A stretch of 9,664 nt of DNA from DATGIQ01 sp035295665 (lineage in GTDB: Bacteria > Planctomycetota > Planctomycetia > Gemmatales > Gemmataceae): the NCBI GenBank assembly GCA_035295665.1, contig DATGIQ010000116.1, positions 1 through 9,664 of the forward strand. Reading direction: 5' to 3'. This document shows, one piece after another, positions 6,061-9,664 of the stretch. The notes below the pieces were generated by a model that saw only the letters and a program-made list of their open reading frames with translations, did no database searches and was not told where the DNA came from. Position numbers and translations under genes: made by a program. Numbering within the stretch: the stretch's first letter is position 1; every line of letters begins with the position of its first letter.

Positions 6061-7848
6061 CTAGATGCGCCGAAACTGCCGTTCCAATTCCTGCCGGCTA
6101 AACAAGAGCGCCGTCGGCCGGCCGTGCGGACAATGGTGGGCATCCTTGGCCAGCTCGCGCTGAGCGACCAACGCTTCGATCTCCTCCGGCGAGAGCGGAT
6201 CGCCCGCCTTGACCGCGGCGTGACAGGCCATCAGGCTCAGGAGATCATTGAGGAGCTGTTCCCGGACCGGCGCCCGCTCCTTGGCAACCAGGTGATCTAC
6301 CACAGCGCGCAAAATCACCTGCGGCGAACGATTGCCCAGAATGGCGGGGTAGCTCGTCACCAGTACCGTTCCGCCGCCGAAATCTTCGACTCCCAATCCC
6401 AATTCTGCGAGGGCGTCGCGGTGCTCCAAGGTCCGCGCTGCCTGCTCGGCGGTCAGATCGACCGGCTCGGGGATCAATAATCGCTGCACTTCCAGACAGC
6501 CGGCACGGATGCGCGCTTGGAGCTGTTCGAAGAGGATCCGCTCGTGCAACGCATGCTGATCGATGACCAGCATTCCCTCGTCCGTCTCGAGAATCAGATA
6601 GGAATCGTAGAGCTGAATGGCTTTGAGCGGACCTGGCGAAAGCGGCGCAGGGGCCGGAGCCGGTACGCCGTCGGTCGAAATGGCCGGCTTCTCAAAGAAG
6701 CTCGGCACAGCTCCGTCTCGATGCTGGCCATCGACGGCCGGCACGATGTTTCTCGGCATAGCCGGCTGCGGAGCAAAGATATTCATTCTGGCCGGCGGTT
6801 CGCGGCTCACTTCCCACGTGCCACTGGCTGCCGCCGGAGAACGCAGCCGGGCCGTGAGATCCTGGGCGCGGAGACGGTCTCGAACCGTGGCCAGCACGAG
6901 GTGGTAGAGAGCCTGCGCATCCCGGAAGCGGACTTCGACCTTGGTCGGATGCACGTTGACATCGACCTGGTCCGGCGGCAGCTCCAAGAACAAAAAAGCG
7001 ACGGCATAACGGCCAGTCATCAACAGTCCACGGTAAGCCTCCTGCAAGGCGTGTCCCAGGCTCCGGTCGCGAATCCAGCGCCGATTGACGAACAGGTACT
7101 GCATCTTGGCGTTGCCCCGTTCGCAGGCGGGGTCGGCAATCTCACCCCACAAACGGACCGGCCCGTGCCGCGCTTCCACCGCGTAGAGCTGATCGCGCAC
7201 TTCCGGGCCAAAGAAGAGCGCGAGCCGGTCGACCAGGCCCGCCGACGCCGGCACCTGATAAACGTCCTTGCCGTTGTGGCGGAGCGTCAGCTCCAGGGTG
7301 GGATGCGACAGGGCCAGCCGTGTGACGACTTCGCAAATGTGACCCACCTCGGTAGCCGCCGTGCGCAGGAACTTGCGACGCACCGGCGTGTTGTAAAACA
7401 GATGCCGCACTTCGATGCGGGTGCCGGGGGCGCCGTTCCAGGCACGGATCGGAGCGATCTTCCCGCCATCGCAGTGGATCTCGGCACCACAGGCCTGGTC
7501 CGCCGGCCGGGATTGCAAGGTGACCTGGGCCACGCTGCCGACTGAGGCCAGGGCTTCGCCGCGGAAACCGAGGCTCTGAATCTGGAACAGCTCATCCGCG
7601 CAGGCTAGCTTGCTGGTGGCGTGGCTGGCAAACGCGAGCGGCAAATCGTCGGCGACGATCCCACAGCCATCGTCCACAACGCGGATGAGTTCTGTTCCTC
7701 CCTGCTCGATGGCAATATCGATGCGATGTGCGCCGGCATCGACCGAATTCTCCAAAAGCTCCTTGACAACGCTGGCCGGCCGCTCGATCACTTCGCCCGC
7801 TGCGATCTTCGTGATCACCGACGCAGGTAATTGCTGAATCCGAGGCAT
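6061..7848 (-). CDS. mutL: DNA mismatch repair protein MutL
   Basis: The 595-residue product links mismatch recognition by MutS to strand incision. The N-terminal GHKL ATPase is complete: AAGEVIERPASVVKELLENSVDAGA (about 16-40, with catalytic E33 and Mg-binding N34), DDGCGI (59-64), ATSKL (77-81) and LGFRGEAL (93-100). Residues about 215-330 form the transducer domain, and about 340-400 a Pro/Ala-rich linker. The C-terminal dimerisation domain retains the endonuclease metal site DQHALHERILFE (430-441, matching DQHAx2Ex4E), ACHAAVKAGD (from 541) and CPHGRPT (573-579), so it is a nicking MutL of the non-enteric type. Start: MPRIQQLP at 7848 matches the family N-terminus; an upstream in-frame ATG at 7923 would add 25 residues of no known family. 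No mutS or mutH is nearby. It is convergent with yidD, 64 bp apart. Confidence 0.97.
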   Translation of the reverse strand: MPRIQQLPASVITKIAAGEVIERPASVVKELLENSVDAGAHRIDIAIEQGGTELIRVVDDGCGIVADDLPLAFASHATSKLACADELFQIQSLGFRGEALASVGSVAQVTLQSRPADQACGAEIHCDGGKIAPIRAWNGAPGTRIEVRHLFYNTPVRRKFLRTAATEVGHICEVVTRLALSHPTLELTLRHNGKDVYQVPASAGLVDRLALFFGPEVRDQLYAVEARHGPVRLWGEIADPACERGNAKMQYLFVNRRWIRDRSLGHALQEAYRGLLMTGRYAVAFLFLELPPDQVDVNVHPTKVEVRFRDAQALYHLVLATVRDRLRAQDLTARLRSPAAASGTWEVSREPPARMNIFAPQPAMPRNIVPAVDGQHRDGAVPSFFEKPAISTDGVPAPAPAPLSPGPLKAIQLYDSYLILETDEGMLVIDQHALHERILFEQLQARIRAGCLEVQRLLIPEPVDLTAEQAARTLEHRDALAELGLGVEDFGGGTVLVTSYPAILGNRSPQVILRAVVDHLVAKERAPVREQLLNDLLSLMACHAAVKAGDPLSPEEIEALVAQRELAKDAHHCPHGRPTALLFSRQELERQFRRI

Positions 7849-7921
7849 ACCCAACCACGCAAACCGGCCAGGCGAAGCGCAGGGCGAACTCTGGCACAAG
7901 ATCCTACCAGCTGTGCAGGCC

Positions 7922-7942
7922 AAGGAAAAAGGGAAAAAGGAA
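7922..7942. repeat. 21-nt perfect polypurine mirror repeat
   Basis: The tract consists only of A and G and reads identically from either end on one strand, with its centre at G7932: AAGG-A5-G-G-G-A5-GGAA. Polypurine mirror repeats of this form are the class that can fold into intramolecular triplex (H-DNA). It lies 74 bp upstream of the mutL start codon. Confidence 0.6.
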
Positions 7943-7953
7943 AGTGGACCGTA

Positions 7954-8170
7954 TTGTCTTCCTCAATGCTTGCTCCGAAAAAACCAACCGACGAGGAAAG
8001 ACAAGAAAAATACAAGAGCCCAAAAACAACAAGCAGGAAAGGAGAGAAGAACTTCGAAAATCAGAAAACCTTCATTTTGGGCTCGACAGGAAAAGGAGAA
8101 CTTGCTATTCTCGCTTGCACTTTCATTATCGGAGCAAAGAAGTCGCCTTAAGCCGATTGCCTTGCTTTTT
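7954..8170 (+). other. Cluster of inverted repeats, candidate structured RNA
   Basis: Three inverted repeats follow one another on the plus strand. TTGTCTTCCTC (7954-7964) pairs with GAGGAAAGACAA (7993-8004) with one bulged A. GAGCCCAAAA (8016-8025) pairs perfectly over 10 bp with TTTTGGGCTC (8075-8084). In the 49-nt loop between those arms, GAAG-AA-CTTC (8046-8055) forms another small hairpin. ATCGG (8128-8132) pairs with CCGAT (8153-8157), and a TTTTT run ends at 8170. The arrangement could be a small RNA, a leader or a remnant of a repeat element. No known RNA family is recognised and no promoter was found, so this is a structural observation only. Confidence 0.3.
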
Positions 8171-8256
8171 CACCGGTAGAAGCAGCCCCGTGGGAGAATG
8201 TAGGCATGGCCATCTATTCTTTGCCTCGACTCTCCTTTCATTTGAGGGTCATCGGT

Positions 8257-8271
8257 CCCCCCTCCCCCCCC
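8257..8271. repeat. C6-T-C8 homopolymer tract
   Basis: Six C residues (8257-8262), one T, then eight C residues (8264-8271) stand in non-coding DNA about 340 bp before the secreted-protein gene. It is a potential slippage site and a common place for sequencing error. Confidence 0.7.
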
Positions 8272-8600
8272 GGCATTAATCTCGCTGTATTCGGTGCCAA
8301 GATATGTAATTCCCAGAACTTGTCATCCGAATGTGAACATCCTGAAGGAAAGCGTTCGCCTCGTCGCAACTGCCGCAACTCCAAGAACCCTGTTCCCTAG
8401 AAGAATTCCATTTGCGCTCCGCTGCCGGCCCTTTGTGGCAAGCTTCGACGCCCACAGTGAATCGGAAACAAAAGCGAAAAGCCGCCAGAATACCTGAAAA
8501 GAAGAATCCGGACGTCCCCACCCCAGCTGGCAAGGGCGCGGGGCCGTCAACCCTCACCAACGGGGATCGAAGCCAAGCGGGCACAACCACCCTCATTTAC

Positions 8601-8606
8601 AAGGAG
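8601..8606 (+). promoter_or_regulatory. Strong Shine-Dalgarno of the Cys-rich secreted protein gene
   Basis: AAGGAG, followed by AAA, lies 7 nt before ATG 8614. This is one of the best ribosome sites in the window and fixes the start of that gene. Confidence 0.7.
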
Positions 8607-8613
8607 AAATCCA

Positions 8614-9078
8614 ATGTCGGGCGCAAGATCCGGCGGGCTACTGATTGCTGCTTTCTGCACTGTTTTTGCCCTCATCGCTTCTTCCGTAGCGACGGCGCGA
8701 AGTGTGAGAATCCTAGGCGAGGAAGAGCGTGCGCAGATCTTCGGAGGGCAGACGATTTTCTGCATATATACCAATTATTCATGTCCGGACTGGTACTATG
8801 AGTCCAGCTGCACTTGGGATGACACCGCGCAGGAATGCAATTATTGCAGCATGAACGGTACCAGTTGGATGAATTGCGGGACAACAACCCAACAGGGTTA
8901 TACTTGCCAAGCAACATACGGCCCTAACAGCCCCTATTGCGGCCTGGTATTTTTCGAGACTACAATGAACCAAAACTGCCCAGGGAACTGCCCATCGCGG
9001 GACGGAAACTGTGGGAGTCAGATCCCGACCGTGACTGGGCAGACCTGCCCGGGCGGGTTACCAGGTGGAGGTAATTGA
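8614..9078 (+). CDS. Secreted cysteine-rich small protein with Gly-Gly leader-like motif
   Basis: The 154-residue product matches no family I can name. Residues 1-28 are a Sec signal peptide: basic start (MSGARS), hydrophobic core LLIAAFCTVFALIAS, cleavage near VATA/RS. Next comes RILGEEERAQIFGG (32-45), which has the pattern of double-glycine leader ends (hydrophobic, acidic cluster, I-F-G-G) seen in exported peptides. The part after GG is rich in Cys, Asn, Thr, Gly and aromatics and has 12 cysteines (50, 57, 66, 75, 78, 88, 98, 109, 122, 126, 133, 145), an even number suited to disulfides. It ends in a Gly/Pro-rich tail. Export to the periplasm or outside, with possible second processing at GG, is inferred. 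A further secreted-protein gene starts 39 bp downstream, probably in the same operon. AT-rich codons such as AAT, TAT and ATA are commoner here than in the housekeeping genes. Confidence 0.8.
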   Translation: MSGARSGGLLIAAFCTVFALIASSVATARSVRILGEEERAQIFGGQTIFCIYTNYSCPDWYYESSCTWDDTAQECNYCSMNGTSWMNCGTTTQQGYTCQATYGPNSPYCGLVFFETTMNQNCPGNCPSRDGNCGSQIPTVTGQTCPGGLPGGGN

Positions 9079-9117
9079 TTCCCGCGGCCGGATTTCGCTT
9101 CCCGTTGAGAGGGCACA

Positions 9118-9525
9118 ATGATGAAACGGGAGACCCCTGAGCCGGCATTCCTTGCCTTGGTTTGCCTCTGTGCGCTGCTTGTGCTAGGGGTTAACGATGG
9201 TGGCCACTCTGCCTTTGGGCAAGGCCAAAACAATCAAAAGCTTCTCAAGGACATCTACGAGGCCTATCAAACACGGGAAAATCAACTGAATCCCGTGTGG
9301 ATCAAATACACGTTACGCGCCTCGCAAACAGCCGGATATCACAGCCGCCGCAAAAGCGCGGATGGGCCCGACCATAACATAACATTAGAGGCTGAATTCG
9401 CGCGAAAAGGAAAGCGAACTAGGACCTGGGCACTCAATCGTGACGCAACTGACCCAGTGCCCGAATCCTTCCGAATTTATACGGGCCAGACCATGATCAG
9501 TACCCTCAATCAGCCTAAGATTTAG
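9118..9525 (+). CDS. Small exported protein of unknown function, possibly truncated
   Basis: The 135-residue product starts at ATG 9118, with GAGAGGG (9107-9113) 4 nt upstream; a second ATG at 9121 is also possible. Residues about 10-35 are a signal peptide (AFLALVCLCALLVLGV...AFGQ). The mature part begins QNNQKLLKDIYEAYQTRENQLNPVWIKYT, an amphipathic helix running into a strand. This resembles the start of planctomycete exported proteins with a LolA/RseB-like fold ('..LLxxWxxRQxxVxSxxxxW'). Those are usually about twice as long, and this one stops at 9525 after ISTLNQPKI. Either it is a genuine short form, supported by a hairpin over the stop codon, or it has lost its C-terminal half. It follows the Cys-rich protein gene by 39 bp on the same strand, so joint expression is likely. 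Confidence 0.65.
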   Translation: MMKRETPEPAFLALVCLCALLVLGVNDGGHSAFGQGQNNQKLLKDIYEAYQTRENQLNPVWIKYTLRASQTAGYHSRRKSADGPDHNITLEAEFARKGKRTRTWALNRDATDPVPESFRIYTGQTMISTLNQPKI

Positions 9526-9540
9526 GGCGTAACCGCCCTT
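9524..9540 (+). terminator. Hairpin overlapping the stop codon
   Basis: AGGGCG (9524-9529), a TAAC loop and CGCCCT (9534-9539) form a perfect 6-bp stem whose first bases are the last two of the TAG stop. Only two T residues follow, so termination strength is uncertain. Confidence 0.4.
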
Positions 9541-9648
9541 CCGCATATGCATAACGCATTGGCTTTATGAGGGTTGCTGCGTCAGCTGGGCTGGGCAAAG
9601 GGGCCTCGCGCGGATAGTTTTGCAGCTGGATATTCTGTCTACCCGCAC

Positions 9649-9664
9649 GGAGACCCCACTATGA
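9649..9664 (+). other. Possible start of a further gene at the window edge
   Basis: ATG at 9661-9663 is preceded by GGAG (9649-9652) at 8-nt spacing. The reading frame cannot be followed because the window ends. If real, it would be a third gene in the same direction as the two secreted-protein genes. Confidence 0.3.

Larger units (their letters stand above)
7849..8613. other. Long intergenic region without a recognisable gene
   Basis: About 765 bp separate mutL from the next gene. Several open frames cross it, but none shows a family motif, signal peptide or good ribosome site, and their composition is simply that of the DNA. The first part (about 7920-8110) is markedly richer in A and purines than its GC-rich neighbours. 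It holds a mirror repeat and a set of inverted repeats, listed separately. The later part (8180-8600) holds a C tract and otherwise nothing I can name. It must carry the mutL promoter (leftward) and the promoter for the secreted-protein genes (rightward), but I could not place either with confidence. Confidence 0.6.

Noticed and set aside
6517..7545. Long plus-strand open frame (342 codons) inside mutL
   Set aside because: It is the antisense of mutL, whose motifs are complete; the long frame follows from high GC in the third codon position.
7831..8279. Overlapping plus-strand frames in the A-rich region that encode Lys/Arg-rich peptides
   Set aside because: They overlap each other in different frames, have no ribosome site or known motif, and their composition reflects the purine-rich DNA.
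8412..8801. Plus-strand frame overlapping the start of the Cys-rich protein gene
   Set aside because: It shows no motif and lacks a ribosome site, while the overlapping frame from 8614 has a strong Shine-Dalgarno and a signal peptide.
9037..9050. GGGCAG-AC-CTGCCC inverted repeat as a terminator of the Cys-rich gene
   Set aside because: It lies inside the coding region, has only a 2-nt loop and is not followed by T residues.
1..9664. CRISPR arrays, tRNA and rRNA genes
   Set aside because: I saw no regularly spaced direct repeats, no cloverleaf with a T-loop and anticodon arm, and no rRNA-like conserved sequence on either strand by eye.

Overview
The window looks like chromosomal DNA from a planctomycete, probably a member of the Gemmata/Pirellula side of Planctomycetota. 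The reasons are GC-rich coding sequence, the tail of an ISAzo13-type ('Rhodopirellula') transposase, HAF-repeat proteins with a PEP-CTERM-like tail, and small secreted proteins of a type common in that phylum. The assignment rests on reading protein motifs by eye; no database search was possible.

Region 1 (1-1296) is disturbed accessory DNA. It holds the C-terminal end of an ISAzo13-family transposase, then a HAF-repeat surface protein without a signal peptide whose start abuts the IS end. About 145 bp further on is an orphan fragment that has exactly what the first gene lacks: a signal peptide and the first HAF repeat, with no start codon and an abrupt end. This is best read as wreckage of one or two HAF genes after IS activity.

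Region 2 (1297-5996) is an ordered block of plus-strand housekeeping genes: FAD-dependent glycerol-3-phosphate dehydrogenase (glpD), a PLP class III aminotransferase of the glutamate-1-semialdehyde aminomutase-like group, then a second unit with its own good promoter (TTGGCC-N17-TACAAT). That unit is a zinc-finger-less DnaJ/CbpA-type co-chaperone, the RNase P protein (rnpA) and the membrane-insertion factor yidD. The last two overlap by 4 nt. rnpA normally sits with rpmH and yidC; here neither is present and dnaJ takes the upstream slot.

Region 3 (6061-7848, minus strand) is a full-length mutL with intact ATPase and metal-binding endonuclease motifs, convergent with yidD.

Region 4 (7849-8613) is about 765 bp without a convincing gene. 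It starts with a purine-rich, A-rich stretch containing a perfect 21-nt polypurine mirror repeat, followed by a run of inverted repeats that could be a structured RNA, and then a C6-T-C8 tract.

Region 5 (8614-9664) holds two small secreted proteins in the same orientation, each with a clear Shine-Dalgarno. The first has a Sec signal peptide, a leader-like segment ending in Gly-Gly, and a 12-cysteine C-terminal region. The second is a 135-aa exported protein of no recognised family. A hairpin sits on its stop codon, and a possible start of a third gene lies at the window edge. The Cys-rich/GG protein and its partner are the best candidates here for an undescribed system.
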